Positions 1 to 8,259 of a DNA stretch of 32,135 nt are shown here, piece by piece; positions within the stretch are counted from its first letter, which is position 1; each line of letters begins with the position of its first letter. Made by a program: the position numbers and the translations under genes. The stretch comes from Peptostreptococcaceae bacterium (GTDB taxonomy: Bacteria; Bacillota; Clostridia; Peptostreptococcales; Filifactoraceae). The stretch is from contig JAUNKE010000027.1 in assembly GCA_030532905.1 (NCBI GenBank), positions 1 to 32,135 on the forward strand, written 5' to 3'. The notes beneath the pieces are model-generated. The model was not told where the DNA came from. It saw nothing but the letters and a program-made list of their open reading frames with translations, and ran no database searches.

Positions 1-78
1 GACTAACTTCTACTTTGACTCCCGCCAAGTGGAAATTACTTTTTCACTTTAGGATCAAAATCAATTTGCCAAAAAAAT

Positions 79-107
79 TTGCACAAAAAAAATGTATATG
101 GTATAAT
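79..107 (+). promoter_or_regulatory. Sigma-A type promoter of rpsF-ssb-rpsR
   Basis: A -35 box TTGCAC (79-84) and a perfect -10 box TATAAT (102-107) are separated by 17 bp. Transcription should begin near 113-115, leaving a leader of about 85 nt before rpsF. Nothing gene-like is visible in bases 1-78. Confidence 0.85.
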
Positions 108-112
108 AGCTC

Positions 113-200
113 AATGTGAGATTTACGCTTTAAGCGGGGAGCAATCCTTTCTCCACTTTCTGCTCAATTTTGAGCCGTATAGTCCAAAGGAGGTGAAGTA
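113..200 (+). promoter_or_regulatory. 5' leader of rpsF, possible S6:S18 autoregulatory RNA
   Basis: The leader can fold: GAGCA (139-143) can pair with TGCTC (161-165), or alternatively CTCA (163-166) with TGAG (171-174). A CCG trinucleotide (175-177) follows the second hairpin. Leaders of rpsF operons in many bacteria carry a CCG-containing motif bound by the S6:S18 complex. The position and the CCG agree with that, but I could not align the full consensus, so the assignment is tentative. A strong ribosome site, AAAGGAGGTG (186-195), sits just before the rpsF ATG. Confidence 0.3.
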
Positions 201-488
201 ATGAAAAATTACGAATTGGTTTATGTACTAAAACCGGCAATCGAAGATGAAGCCAAAGAAGCTGTACTTGACAAAGTAAAAGCGGTAATTGAAGCGTCAG
301 GCGAGGTTGAAAAGGTGGATGTATGGGGAGTTAAAAAACTTGCATACGAGATACAAAAGCTAAGAGAAGGTTACTATGTTCTAGTAACATTCAAGGCATC
401 CGTAGATGTGCCGAAAGAGCTTGATCGAAACCTGAAAATCAACGACAATGTAATTCGTCATATGGTAGTATGTCTGGATGAGAATTAG
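201..488 (+). CDS. rpsF: 30S ribosomal protein S6
   Basis: 95 residues, the normal length for bacterial S6, which binds 16S rRNA together with S18 in the platform of the small subunit. The N-terminus MKNYELVYVLKP and the internal WGVKKLAYEIQKLREGYY segment are typical of the single ferredoxin-like S6 domain. The start is fixed by the very strong ribosome site at 186-195. It is the first gene of the classic rpsF-ssb-rpsR operon: ssb begins 9 bp after its stop, and S18, its direct partner, is third. Regulation is likely through the mRNA leader by S6:S18 feedback. Confidence 0.98.
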   Translation: MKNYELVYVLKPAIEDEAKEAVLDKVKAVIEASGEVEKVDVWGVKKLAYEIQKLREGYYVLVTFKASVDVPKELDRNLKINDNVIRHMVVCLDEN

Positions 489-497
489 GAGATTGAT

Positions 498-977
498 ATG
501 AATCTTGTAGTATTAATCGGAAGATTGACCAAGGACCCGGAACTTCGTTATATTCCATCGACGGGAAATGCGGTTGCGACATTTTCAATCGCAGTCGATA
601 GAACTTTTATCGGAAAAGACGGACAGAAGCAGACTGATTTTTTCAACATCGTGGTTTGGGGAAAACAGGCTGAAAATGTAGCGAACTATCTTGCAAAAGG
701 TAGCCAAGCGGCAATTCGAGGTCAGATTCAAAACAGAAGTTACGAAACACAAAATGGTGAAAAGCGTTATGTGACGGAAATTATTGCAGACAATGTTCAG
801 TTCTTGGGCAGACCGAACACAAGCGGTTCGCCTGCGCCGAGAAATGATTTTAGTCAAGGGTCGTCGAGCAAAAATGAATTCATGCCGTCCGGATACGAAG
901 AGGCGTCCGCCTTTTCGCCGAAAGGATTGGATGAAGACGGATATAAAGCGCTCGAGGACGATGATGTACCATTTTAG
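498..977 (+). CDS. ssb: Single-stranded DNA-binding protein
   Basis: 159 residues. The N-terminal OB fold (about residues 1-108) begins MNLVVLIGRLTKDPELRY and includes the usual FFNIVVWGKQAENVANYL block. A Gly/Ser/Asn-rich flexible linker follows, and the protein ends in the acidic tip DDDVPF, which docks partner proteins of replication and repair. SSB coats single-stranded DNA as a tetramer. The ribosome site AGGAG (488-492) overlaps the end of rpsF, consistent with coupled translation. Placement between rpsF and rpsR is the standard Firmicutes arrangement. Confidence 0.98.
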   Translation: MNLVVLIGRLTKDPELRYIPSTGNAVATFSIAVDRTFIGKDGQKQTDFFNIVVWGKQAENVANYLAKGSQAAIRGQIQNRSYETQNGEKRYVTEIIADNVQFLGRPNTSGSPAPRNDFSQGSSSKNEFMPSGYEEASAFSPKGLDEDGYKALEDDDVPF

Positions 978-992
978 TAAAGGAGGTTTATC

Positions 993-1226
993 ATGGCAGC
1001 ACAAAAAGGCATGAGAAAAAGAAGAAAAAAAGCTGATCCATTTGCAGGTAATAAAATCAATCAGATTGATTACAAAGATGTTGCGCTTTTGAAGAAATAT
1101 ATTACCGAAAGAGGAAAAATTCTTCCAAGACGCGTTACGGGAACATCTGCAAGAGCTCAAAGAAAGCTTACATTAGCGATTAAGAGAGCAAGAAATTTAG
1201 CACTTCTGCCATATTCAGCAGAGTAA
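993..1226 (+). CDS. rpsR: 30S ribosomal protein S18
   Basis: 77 residues, full length for S18, which forms a heterodimer with S6 on 16S rRNA. The conserved core is visible: a basic N-terminus ([10 protein letters not shown]), the [22 protein letters not shown] segment split around residues 25-46, and the C-terminal [11 protein letters not shown] signature. An AAAGGAGG ribosome site lies just upstream of the ATG. It is the last gene of the operon and is followed within 10 bp by an intrinsic terminator. Confidence 0.98.
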   Translation: MAAQKGMRKRRKKADPFAGNKINQIDYKDVALLKKYITERGKILPRRVTGTSARAQRKLTLAIKRARNLALLPYSAE

Positions 1227-1232
1227 TTTTGA

Positions 1233-1255
1233 CCCCGGATATTTCCGGGGTTTTT
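1233..1255 (+). terminator. Terminator of the rpsF operon
   Basis: CCCCGGA (1233-1239) pairs perfectly with TCCGGGG (1244-1250) around a TATT loop and is followed by five T (1251-1255). This is a textbook rho-independent terminator. Confidence 0.95.
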
Positions 1256-1350
1256 AAGAACTGCCGGGAAAACGATTCTGGTTTTGGGTAACTTTATTAT
1301 CAAAATTCAAAAGACAAACTTGACTTGTGGAGTGAAGCCAAGCGCGCATT

Positions 1351-1379
1351 TTGAAAAGGAAGAACTCAGTCGTTAAAAT
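1351..1379 (+). promoter_or_regulatory. Probable promoter of the nhaC-type gene
   Basis: TTGAAA (1351-1356) and TAAAAT (1374-1379) are spaced by 17 bp and lie about 64 bp before the chosen start. No riboswitch-like fold was recognised in the 1256-1442 gap. Confidence 0.5.
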
Positions 1380-1442
1380 TGAATACAATGCAAGATAAAG
1401 TTGGTCTATTGGAGTTTGACGGTTTTATTGTGGAGGGATGAA

Positions 1443-3029
1443 ATGGACAAGACAAAACGAAAGCCGTTTATTTGGGAAGCTTTATTATCTTTCGGATTTC
1501 TAATCATGTGTATGGCGGTCGGAATCTTATGGTTTAAGCAGGATCCGCACATGCCGATGCTTTTGGGAACCGCATTTGCCGCAATTATGGCTGCGCGATT
1601 GGGCTATAAGTGGAAGGAAATCGAAGATGCGATGTTCCAGGGGATTTTACAGGCAATGCAGGCGATTATCATTTTGGCAATCATCGGGGTGCTTATCGGA
1701 GTTTGGATTCAAGCGGGAATCGTTCCGACAATGATTTATTACGGACTTAAAATTTTGTCGCCGAAAATCTTTTTGGTGGCGGCAGTGCTTATCGCATCGA
1801 TTACTTCTTTGGCAACGGGAACTTCGTGGGGTACGATGGGAACGGTCGGTGTTGCGCTGATCGGAGTTGCTGAAGGATTGGGAATTCCGCTACCGATTGC
1901 AGCGGGAGCGATTATTTCGGGCGCATATTTCGGGGACAAGATGTCGCCTTTGTCCGACACGACCAATCTGGCGCCGGCGATGGCGGGAACGGATGTTTTT
2001 ACGCATGTAAAATTTATGGTTCGTCCAACCGTTATTTCCTATGCCATTACCTTGATATTTTTCGGCGTGGTGGGCTCGAAATTCGGTGCCGACAGTGCCG
2101 ACCTCGGTAGTGTAACGGCAATTGCGGAAGGAATTCAAAGCGTGTTCAAAGTTTCGCCGATTTTGCTGATTCCGCCGATTTTGGTTATTACGCTAATCGC
2201 TTTCAAAATGCCGGCGATTCCGGGAATTTCCGTCGGAATCATCAGCGGAGCGATTTTGGGAATGATTTTCCAGGGAGCTACTTTCGGCGATATGCTCAAT
2301 GTCGGATACTACGGTTATTCATTGTCCGCGGACATGGATGCAATCAAAGCGCTTCTTTCGACGGAAGGAATCGGTGCCGCATCCAATGTGTTCACCGGAA
2401 AAGGCTTGGAGTTGTTGCAAGGTGCTTTGACACCGGAAAATATCGCCGCGAGCGAAGGGCTTTTCACTAAAGAAGCACTCGAAGCTTTGGGAGATTTGTT
2501 GTCCAATCCGAACTTCCTGGCGCTTAAAAAATTGTTGACGGCGGGTGGACTCAGCGCGATGTTCTTCTCCATCTCATTGACGATTTTTGCGATGATGTTC
2601 GGAGGAATCATGGAAAAGACCGGTCAGTTGGAAGTTATCGTGGAGAAATTGGTGTCAATTGTAAAATCGCCGCGAGGACTGTTGGTGCTTACCATGTTTA
2701 CCTGTCTGATGAGTAATGCCACGATGCCGGAGCAATATATCTCGCTTGTACTTCCGGGCAGAATGTACGCAGCTGCATATCGTGAGAGAGGATTGCATCC
2801 GAAGATGCTGTCCAATGCATTGGAATCGTCGGGAACGATTCTGTCACCGCTCGTGCCGTGGAATACCTGCGGGGCATTTATCGTCAGCGTCTTGAAAGTT
2901 GAAACTTTGGTATATGCACCATGGGCAATCTTCAACTATATCACACCGCTGATTGTATTCCTACTCAGCTTCCCGGGATGGACGGTGGCAACCATCGACT
3001 CCGATCCGGGGACCGTAATTACTCGTTAG
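1443..3029 (+). CDS. nhaC: Na+/H+ antiporter, NhaC family
   Basis: 528 residues from the ATG at 1443, chosen because GGAGGG (1432-1437) stands 5 bp before it; the frame stays open 14 codons further upstream without a ribosome site. About 11-12 hydrophobic segments predict a polytopic inner-membrane protein. The family signature is clear in the middle (TGTSWGTMGTVGVALIGVAEG, then SGAYFGDKMSPLSDTTNLAP split across residues about 155-200). NhaC exchangers expel Na+ for protons; some relatives carry amino or dicarboxylic acids, so the substrate is not certain. Odd point: about 60 largely helical, hydrophilic residues (roughly 310-370) sit between conserved membrane blocks and are absent from the NhaC proteins I remember. 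It stands alone, with its own promoter and terminator. Confidence 0.9.
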   Translation: MDKTKRKPFIWEALLSFGFLIMCMAVGILWFKQDPHMPMLLGTAFAAIMAARLGYKWKEIEDAMFQGILQAMQAIIILAIIGVLIGVWIQAGIVPTMIYYGLKILSPKIFLVAAVLIASITSLATGTSWGTMGTVGVALIGVAEGLGIPLPIAAGAIISGAYFGDKMSPLSDTTNLAPAMAGTDVFTHVKFMVRPTVISYAITLIFFGVVGSKFGADSADLGSVTAIAEGIQSVFKVSPILLIPPILVITLIAFKMPAIPGISVGIISGAILGMIFQGATFGDMLNVGYYGYSLSADMDAIKALLSTEGIGAASNVFTGKGLELLQGALTPENIAASEGLFTKEALEALGDLLSNPNFLALKKLLTAGGLSAMFFSISLTIFAMMFGGIMEKTGQLEVIVEKLVSIVKSPRGLLVLTMFTCLMSNATMPEQYISLVLPGRMYAAAYRERGLHPKMLSNALESSGTILSPLVPWNTCGAFIVSVLKVETLVYAPWAIFNYITPLIVFLLSFPGWTVATIDSDPGTVITR

Positions 3030-3062
3030 TTTTTATCAGACAAGAGTTAACACAATAAATTG

Positions 3063-3107
3063 AAAGATGACGGATGAGAAAAAATCTTCGTCATCTTTTA
3101 GTTTTTA
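3063..3107 (+). terminator. Terminator after nhaC
   Basis: A 10-bp perfect stem, AAAGATGACG (3063-3072) with CGTCATCTTT (3089-3098), is followed by TTAGTTTTT. Confidence 0.85.
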
Positions 3108-3131
3108 CTGGTAACAACGCGCAACAAAGGG

Positions 3132-3137
3132 TATAAT
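3132..3137 (+). promoter_or_regulatory. -10 box of glyA promoter
   Basis: A perfect TATAAT at 3132-3137 lies about 30 bp before the glyA start. The -35 region at the right distance (TGGTAA, 3109-3114) is weak, so an activator or upstream element may assist. Confidence 0.45.
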
Positions 3138-3166
3138 GGTATCAAATAAAAGAAACAGGAGGAATT

Positions 3167-4396
3167 ATGAATTTCGATAACCTAAAGAAGCAAGACCCTG
3201 AGATTTATGCGACGCTTGAGGCGGAGCTTAACAGACAACAGAGAAACATTGAGCTGATTGCATCCGAGAACATCGTATCCGAAGCGGTGATGGAGGCAAT
3301 GGGCAGCTATTTTACGAACAAATACGCGGAGGGATATCCGGGCAAGAGATATTACGGCGGATGTGAAATCGTCGATGAGATGGAGAACATCGCCATCGAG
3401 CGTTTGAAAAAAGTATTCGGTGCAGAGCATGCGAATGTGCAGCCGCATTCCGGCTCCCAAGCGAATATGGGCGTTTATTTTGCAATGCTTGACCATGGAG
3501 ACAAGGTTTTGGGAATGGACTTGTCCCAGGGCGGCCATTTGACGCATGGTTCACCGGTAAATATTTCCGGAAAATATTTTAATTTCATCGCTTACGGCGT
3601 AGATAAAGAAACCGAGCAAATCGATTATGACAAAGTGCGCGAAATCGCTCTTGCTGAAAAACCGAGATTGATTGTAGCGGGAGCATCCGCTTATCCGAGA
3701 GAGATTGATTTCAAAAAGTTGGCGGCAATAGCAAAGGAAGTCGGCGCATATTTTATGGTCGATATGGCGCATATTGCAGGATTGGTTGCGGCGGGCTTGC
3801 ACAACAATCCATGCGAAGTGGCAGATTTCGTAACGACAACGACGCACAAGACTTTGCGCGGACCAAGAGGCGGAGCGATTCTTTGCAAGGCGGAGTACGC
3901 GGCGCAAATCGATAAAGCGGTATTCCCGGGAATTCAAGGCGGACCGCTTGAGCATGTGATTGCGGCGAAGGCGGTAAGCTTTAAGGAAGCATTGTCACCG
4001 GAGTTCAAAGCATATCAACAACAGGTTGTGAAAAACAGCAAAAAGCTTGCGGACGAATTGCTCAAGCGCGGATTTAATCTCGTATCCGGCGGAACGGACA
4101 ACCATTTGATTTTGGTAAGTCTTATCAGCAAAGAGATGACGGGAAAAGAAGCGGAGACATTGCTTGACGAAGCATTCATCACCGTCAATAAAAACTCGAT
4201 TCCGTTCGACCCGCAAAACTTCTTCAAGACAAGCGGTATTCGAATCGGTACGGCGGCAGTCACAACAAGAGGAATGGTGGAAGAGGACATGGTTCAAATT
4301 GCCGAAGCAATCGACCAAGTGTTAACCCATAAAAATATTGAAGCGGGGCAAAAAATTGCCATGGAGCTTACGAAGAAATATCCAATTTATGAATAA
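3167..4396 (+). CDS. glyA: Serine hydroxymethyltransferase
   Basis: 409 residues, the usual bacterial length. This cytosolic PLP enzyme interconverts serine and glycine with transfer of a one-carbon unit to tetrahydrofolate. Visible signatures are [13 protein letters not shown] near the N-terminus, [17 protein letters not shown], the PLP-binding [13 protein letters not shown] block, and [14 protein letters not shown], where Lys228 is the Schiff-base lysine. The C-terminal [13 protein letters not shown] is also conserved. The start is set by AGGAGG (3157-3162). It is monocistronic, with its own -10 box and a strong inverted repeat just after the stop. Confidence 0.98.
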   Translation: MNFDNLKKQDPEIYATLEAELNRQQRNIELIASENIVSEAVMEAMGSYFTNKYAEGYPGKRYYGGCEIVDEMENIAIERLKKVFGAEHANVQPHSGSQANMGVYFAMLDHGDKVLGMDLSQGGHLTHGSPVNISGKYFNFIAYGVDKETEQIDYDKVREIALAEKPRLIVAGASAYPREIDFKKLAAIAKEVGAYFMVDMAHIAGLVAAGLHNNPCEVADFVTTTTHKTLRGPRGGAILCKAEYAAQIDKAVFPGIQGGPLEHVIAAKAVSFKEALSPEFKAYQQQVVKNSKKLADELLKRGFNLVSGGTDNHLILVSLISKEMTGKEAETLLDEAFITVNKNSIPFDPQNFFKTSGIRIGTAAVTTRGMVEEDMVQIAEAIDQVLTHKNIEAGQKIAMELTKKYPIYE

Positions 4397-4407
4397 ACTG
4401 GGAGAGA

Positions 4408-4435
4408 GGGGAATTCGTCACATGGCGAATTCCTT
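4408..4435 (+). terminator. Inverted repeat after glyA, possible weak terminator
   Basis: GGAATTCG (4410-4417) is perfectly complementary to CGAATTCC (4426-4433), and two G-T pairs extend the stem. It lies 12 bp after the glyA stop. There is no T-run after it, so it may act as a weak terminator or mRNA 3'-end protector rather than a strong stop. Confidence 0.45.
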
Positions 4436-4445
4436 CCAATATAAT
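4417..4445 (+). promoter_or_regulatory. Possible promoter of cls
   Basis: TATAAT (4440-4445) is preceded at 17 bp by GTCACA (4417-4422), a poor -35 that lies inside the inverted repeat. The -10 match is perfect, the rest is weak. Confidence 0.35.
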
Positions 4446-4469
4446 GTAAAACAGGGAAGGAGAAAAAAT

Positions 4470-6002
4470 ATGAAAAAGCTGTCTCGTATTATTTTTGGAC
4501 GAACAGTGATTATCCTAAGCTTGTTTGCGATTCAGATTGCAATTATGCTGGCTCTTTTCCTCTGGATGAGCGAATACATCAACTACATCTACGGCGGATT
4601 TACTTTGCTCAGCCTTCTGACCATCGTGTATATCATCAATTCGCCGAGCAATCCGAATTTCAAATTGGCATGGATTGTGCCGATTTTGGTCATTCCGATT
4701 TTCGGAACTCTTTTTTACATCTATGCGCAAATGGAATTCGGTACGAAGATGATTGTCAGCAGTCTCAAAACGATTCGAGCAAAGACGAATCATCTGCTCG
4801 TTCAGGATGAAGATGCGCTCAAAGAGGTTGCCGAGCGCGACCCCGATATTGCACGCGTTGCAAAATATCTGATGAATACGGGCAAGTTCCCGATTTACAA
4901 AAATTCGACGGCAAAATATTTTCCAATCGGAGAAGAAGCTTTCGAAGAGATGGTCAAGCAGCTCAAAGAAGCGAAGCATTTCATCTTTATGGAATACTTC
5001 ATCATTGAAAGCGGCATTATGCTCGATACGGTCGTGGGCATTTTGGAGCAGAAAGTTCGCGAGGGTGTCGAAGTCCGATTTATGTACGACGGAATGGTTT
5101 CGCTCGCGCAGATGCCGAACTCCTATACCGACGAGCTCGAAAAAATGGGAATCAACGCCAAGCAGTTTTCGCCCATCAAACCGATTCTATCCACAAGCTA
5201 CAACAACAGAGACCATCGAAAAATCATGGTCATCGACGGAAGAGTCGCTTTTACCGGCGGCATCAATTTGGCGGATGAATATATCAATAAGAAAAAGCGA
5301 TTCGGTCATTGGAAAGACAATGCCATCATGGTAAAGGGCGATGCGGTTCGCAGTTTTACGCTGATGTTTTTGCAAATGTGGAATGTGGATGAAAATATTC
5401 CCGAAGACTATGAGCGCTATCTTCGAATGCCTCATGGCAATACTCATTGTGACGGCTACATGATGCCTTACGGAGACGACCCTTTCGACTATGAGAATGT
5501 CGGCGAAAATTTATACATCGACATGATTGCCAATGCCAAAGAATATGTGCATATTATGACGCCTTATCTTATCTTGGATGACTCGATGGTCAACGCGATG
5601 TCCTTTGCGGCGAAAAGCGGAATCGATGTCGTCGTGATGATGCCGCATATTCCGGACAAATGGTATGCTTACGCGCTGGCAAGAACTTATTATGAAGAAT
5701 TGATTCGTGCGGGCGTCAAGATTTACGAATACACGCCGGGCTTCGTTCATTCCAAAGTTTTTGTATCCGACGGAATGAAGGCGACGGTCGGAACGGTCAA
5801 TTTGGATTACCGCAGTCTGTATTTGCATTTTGAATGCGGCGTTTATCTCTACGGCAGCGAAGCGGTCAAGGAAGTCGAGTGGGACTTCAAAGAAACGCTC
5901 AAGCGATGCCATTTGATTACCTTGGAAGAAGCTGCAAACTTCGGGCTTTTACAAAAAATTATCGGTCGATTCGTACTTCGACTGTTTGCACCGTTATTGT
6001 AG
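4470..6002 (+). CDS. cls: Cardiolipin synthase (phospholipase D family)
   Basis: 510 residues from the ATG at 4470, which has AAGGAG (4457-4462) at good distance; the frame is open upstream into glyA but without support. Two N-terminal membrane segments (about residues 8-60, then the PSNPNFKLAW-type PLDc_N segment) anchor it in the membrane. Two PLD domains carry the HxKxxxxD motifs HRKIMVID (His249) and HSKVFVSD (His427), each followed by the usual glycine/asparagine patch (GGINLADEY; GTVNLDYRS). The enzyme condenses two phosphatidylglycerols to cardiolipin and glycerol. The length and motif order match bacterial Cls. It ends directly in a strong terminator. Confidence 0.95.
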   Translation: MKKLSRIIFGRTVIILSLFAIQIAIMLALFLWMSEYINYIYGGFTLLSLLTIVYIINSPSNPNFKLAWIVPILVIPIFGTLFYIYAQMEFGTKMIVSSLKTIRAKTNHLLVQDEDALKEVAERDPDIARVAKYLMNTGKFPIYKNSTAKYFPIGEEAFEEMVKQLKEAKHFIFMEYFIIESGIMLDTVVGILEQKVREGVEVRFMYDGMVSLAQMPNSYTDELEKMGINAKQFSPIKPILSTSYNNRDHRKIMVIDGRVAFTGGINLADEYINKKKRFGHWKDNAIMVKGDAVRSFTLMFLQMWNVDENIPEDYERYLRMPHGNTHCDGYMMPYGDDPFDYENVGENLYIDMIANAKEYVHIMTPYLILDDSMVNAMSFAAKSGIDVVVMMPHIPDKWYAYALARTYYEELIRAGVKIYEYTPGFVHSKVFVSDGMKATVGTVNLDYRSLYLHFECGVYLYGSEAVKEVEWDFKETLKRCHLITLEEAANFGLLQKIIGRFVLRLFAPLL

Positions 6003-6050
6003 AAGATTGTTCATCTGTCCGGTTTTTTTGGACGGTGGGCAATCTTCTTT
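6001..6050 (+). terminator. Terminator after cls
   Basis: AGAAGATTG (6001-6009, overlapping the stop codon) pairs with CAATCTTCT (6040-6048). An inner stem of CTGTCC (6015-6020) with GGACGG (6030-6035) closes on a T-rich loop. T residues follow. Confidence 0.75.
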
Positions 6051-6080
6051 TGTAAATGGCTTTTGGTGAAGACGGATTTA

Positions 6081-6089
6081 TGGTAAAAT
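6081..6089 (+). promoter_or_regulatory. Extended -10 promoter of the two-component operon
   Basis: TGG-TAAAAT (6081-6089) fits an extended -10 element. The -35 zone is T-rich without a good hexamer. It lies 32 bp before the response regulator start. Confidence 0.45.
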
Positions 6090-6121
6090 CAAAGTAACGA
6101 TGAAATGAAAGTGGAGAGATT

Positions 6122-6844
6122 ATGTTCAGGATTGGAATATGCGATGACCATGCCGCAGTGTGCAGCGAGCTGGAGCGGATTGCACTCAAATTGCAAAAGA
6201 ATATTTCCGAGCCCATGGATGTCGATGTTTTTTACAGCGGCGAAGATTTGCTGCAAAGCATTCGAGAAGAGGGCGCATACGATTTGATTTTTTTGGACAT
6301 TGAGCTCGGCAGAATCAACGGTGTCGAAGTGGGGCATATCATTCGGGATGAAATGGAAGATTACACGACCAAAATCGTCTATATCTCGTCCAAGAATACA
6401 TATTACAAAGAATTGTTCGATGTGCAGCCGCTGCATTTTTTGCAAAAGCCTTTGGAAGAAGAAAAGGTGATTCACGACATCAAATTGGCAATCAAGATTA
6501 CGCAAAAAGAAAATAAACATTTCAGTTTCAAAATTTCCAAGCAGAATTTCAAAATTCCGCTTCGGGACATTTTGTATTTTGAAAGCGTCAAGCGAGAGGT
6601 TCGACTGGTTACCGGCAAGGCGAGCTATACTTTTTATGCGAATTTTACCGAGATACTCGACCAATTGCCCGACATTTTTTTCCAATCGCATCGCTCCTTC
6701 ATCGTAAACTACGAGCAAATCACTCAATTTCGAAATGACGAATTGGTGCTTACCAGCGGAGAGCATATTCCAATTGGTCGCAGCAAACATAAGGAAGTGC
6801 AATTATTTCAAATTGAGTATGAGCAAAAGAGGTTACAACAATGA
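6122..6844 (+). CDS. LytTR-family response regulator (AgrA-like)
   Basis: 240 residues. The receiver domain (about 1-120) has the acidic pocket CDD (7-9), the phospho-acceptor Asp59 in LIFLDIE, and Lys109 in LQKP. The C-terminal LytTR DNA-binding domain (about 135-235) shows the familiar ILYFESVKREV, the F-HRSFIVNYEQI block and GEHIPIGRSKHKEV. LytTR regulators bind direct repeats in promoters of virulence, bacteriocin or quorum-sensing genes. The gene overlaps the next by 4 bp (ATGA), so both should be translated together. The closest architecture is AgrA/VirR; the target genes are unknown. Confidence 0.93.
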   Translation: MFRIGICDDHAAVCSELERIALKLQKNISEPMDVDVFYSGEDLLQSIREEGAYDLIFLDIELGRINGVEVGHIIRDEMEDYTTKIVYISSKNTYYKELFDVQPLHFLQKPLEEEKVIHDIKLAIKITQKENKHFSFKISKQNFKIPLRDILYFESVKREVRLVTGKASYTFYANFTEILDQLPDIFFQSHRSFIVNYEQITQFRNDELVLTSGEHIPIGRSKHKEVQLFQIEYEQKRLQQ

Positions 6845-8097
6845 GTTTGGGGAATATGGTCTGTCTGATTTCAAATATTTTAGGCATACATGCCGTCTAT
6901 AAATTGATGCACACATTTCTCGGCGAAAGCAAAAAGCGAAAAGAAACTTTTTTGCTCTACGGCTTTGCCTACTTGGTGAGCCTTGTGCTCTATTTTATCT
7001 TGCCGAAAATGCACATCTATCTGTCCTGTATTTTTGTCATACTGTTTTTGCTCAGCCTGAACCATCCGGTCAGTTGGAAAAAACGAATCAATGCCGTCAT
7101 TTGCATTTTTCTGCTCGGCATCGTCGTTATGCTGTTCTTTATGGCGCTCTTTGAATTTCAAAAGGGCGAGATGGCGGAAAATCGCAAAACTTTCGCCGTC
7201 ATCGGATTCAATATTGCGCTGTATATCGTCGCGCTCATTTCTTCCAATTTGAAAAATGAGAGAGGACGCACGAAAATCCTGCTGAAATATTGGATGGGCA
7301 TCATCACGACTCCGATTTTTTCGCTCGGACTCGTCATTTTATTCTTCCTCTATCTGCCGGACTTCAGCGAGTTCAAAATCATCAGTACGACCTTGATTAT
7401 CACCGCCATCAACATCGCCGGATTCTATTTGCACAATACGACCATCAAAGCGATGCAGGAAAACAGCGAAAAGTATTTTTTTGAGCAGCAAAACAAATAT
7501 TATGCTCAGCAGCTCGCCATCATGCAGTCGCATCACAAAAATCTGGCGAGTATTCGACATGACATCAACAATCATCTGATTATGCTCAAATCCTTTTACA
7601 AAAAAAGAGAATTTGACGAGATGGGAAATTATTTGGACGAAATGGCATTGCTCGTCAATGAAGAAAAACTCTATTCGCAATCCGGAAATTCCGTCGTGGA
7701 CAGTATTATCAACTACAAACTCGGCGAAATTCGTCATCAGGAGATTCGGCTCGATGTGGATATCAACATTCCACCGGAACTTTTGATTTCGGATTTTGAT
7801 TTGACGACCATACTCGGTAATCTGCTCGACAATGCGATTTTTGCGATGCTGGAGAGCGAAAACAAAAGACTTTCAATCGGCATCAACTATCGAAAAGGAC
7901 AACTCATTTTGCGAATTCATAATTCCTATCAAAAGATAAGAAAAAATAAATCGGGTGCTTTTCTAACGACGAAAAGCGGGCGAGGACATGGACTGGGACT
8001 TAAAAATGTCAAAGAAATCGTGAACAAATATGACGGAATACTCAAGCTCGATTGCGACGAAAATCTGTTTTCAAGCATTGTCATTCTTTGCTGTTGA
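6841..8097 (+). CDS. AgrC-like sensor histidine kinase
   Basis: 418 residues. The N-terminal half (about 1-200) has about six hydrophobic segments, as in peptide-sensing AgrC/ComD kinases. A cytoplasmic linker leads to the H-box SIRHDINNHL with His240 as the likely phosphorylated residue. The GHKL ATPase domain follows, with N-box LGNLLDNAIFAM and G-box GRGHGLGLKNVKEIV. It should phosphorylate the adjacent LytTR regulator. No agrB or agrD-like pheromone gene is visible nearby, so the signal is unknown. It ends at a terminator shared with the convergent DUF2339 gene. Confidence 0.92.
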   Translation: MSLGNMVCLISNILGIHAVYKLMHTFLGESKKRKETFLLYGFAYLVSLVLYFILPKMHIYLSCIFVILFLLSLNHPVSWKKRINAVICIFLLGIVVMLFFMALFEFQKGEMAENRKTFAVIGFNIALYIVALISSNLKNERGRTKILLKYWMGIITTPIFSLGLVILFFLYLPDFSEFKIISTTLIITAINIAGFYLHNTTIKAMQENSEKYFFEQQNKYYAQQLAIMQSHHKNLASIRHDINNHLIMLKSFYKKREFDEMGNYLDEMALLVNEEKLYSQSGNSVVDSIINYKLGEIRHQEIRLDVDINIPPELLISDFDLTTILGNLLDNAIFAMLESENKRLSIGINYRKGQLILRIHNSYQKIRKNKSGAFLTTKSGRGHGLGLKNVKEIVNKYDGILKLDCDENLFSSIVILCC

Positions 8098-8178
8098 TGC
8101 TTTTGTAATCAGATTTGGAAAAGCATGATAACCGAGTAAGAGAGAAAGTAGTATAACAGCAAACAACAACAAAACAAC

Positions 8179-8244
8179 AAAAGGCATTTCTTGTGCCGAC
8201 CTCAATCGATTGCGATTTTGATCGGCTATTTGGAAATGCCTTTT
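8179..8244. terminator. Bidirectional terminator between kinase and DUF2339 gene
   Basis: A 12-bp perfect outer stem, AAAAGGCATTTC (8179-8190) with GAAATGCCTTTT (8233-8244), encloses GCCGA/TCGGC (8195-8199 with 8222-8226) and the palindrome CAATCGATTG (8203-8212). The A and T runs at either side let it work for both converging genes. Confidence 0.85.
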
Positions 8245-8259
8245 AGATTTTAGATTGGA

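Noticed and set aside
1..78. End of an upstream gene or its terminator
   Set aside because: AAGTG and CACTT (about 27-49) could pair, but the stem is short and no frame ends here convincingly.
585..1160. 191-codon minus-strand open frame opposite ssb-rpsR
   Set aside because: It lies antisense to two certain genes, is rich in Cys, Phe and Arg, and lacks a ribosome site.
1256..1442. Possible riboswitch ahead of the nhaC gene
   Set aside because: No conserved riboswitch core or terminator/antiterminator pair was seen, and the likely promoter lies only 64 bp before the start.
3108..3166. Glycine or folate riboswitch ahead of glyA
   Set aside because: Only about 20-30 nt separate the expected transcription start from the ATG, too short for either class.
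5005..5334. 109-codon plus-strand frame inside cls
   Set aside because: Out-of-frame shadow of cls, which has intact HKD motifs through this stretch.
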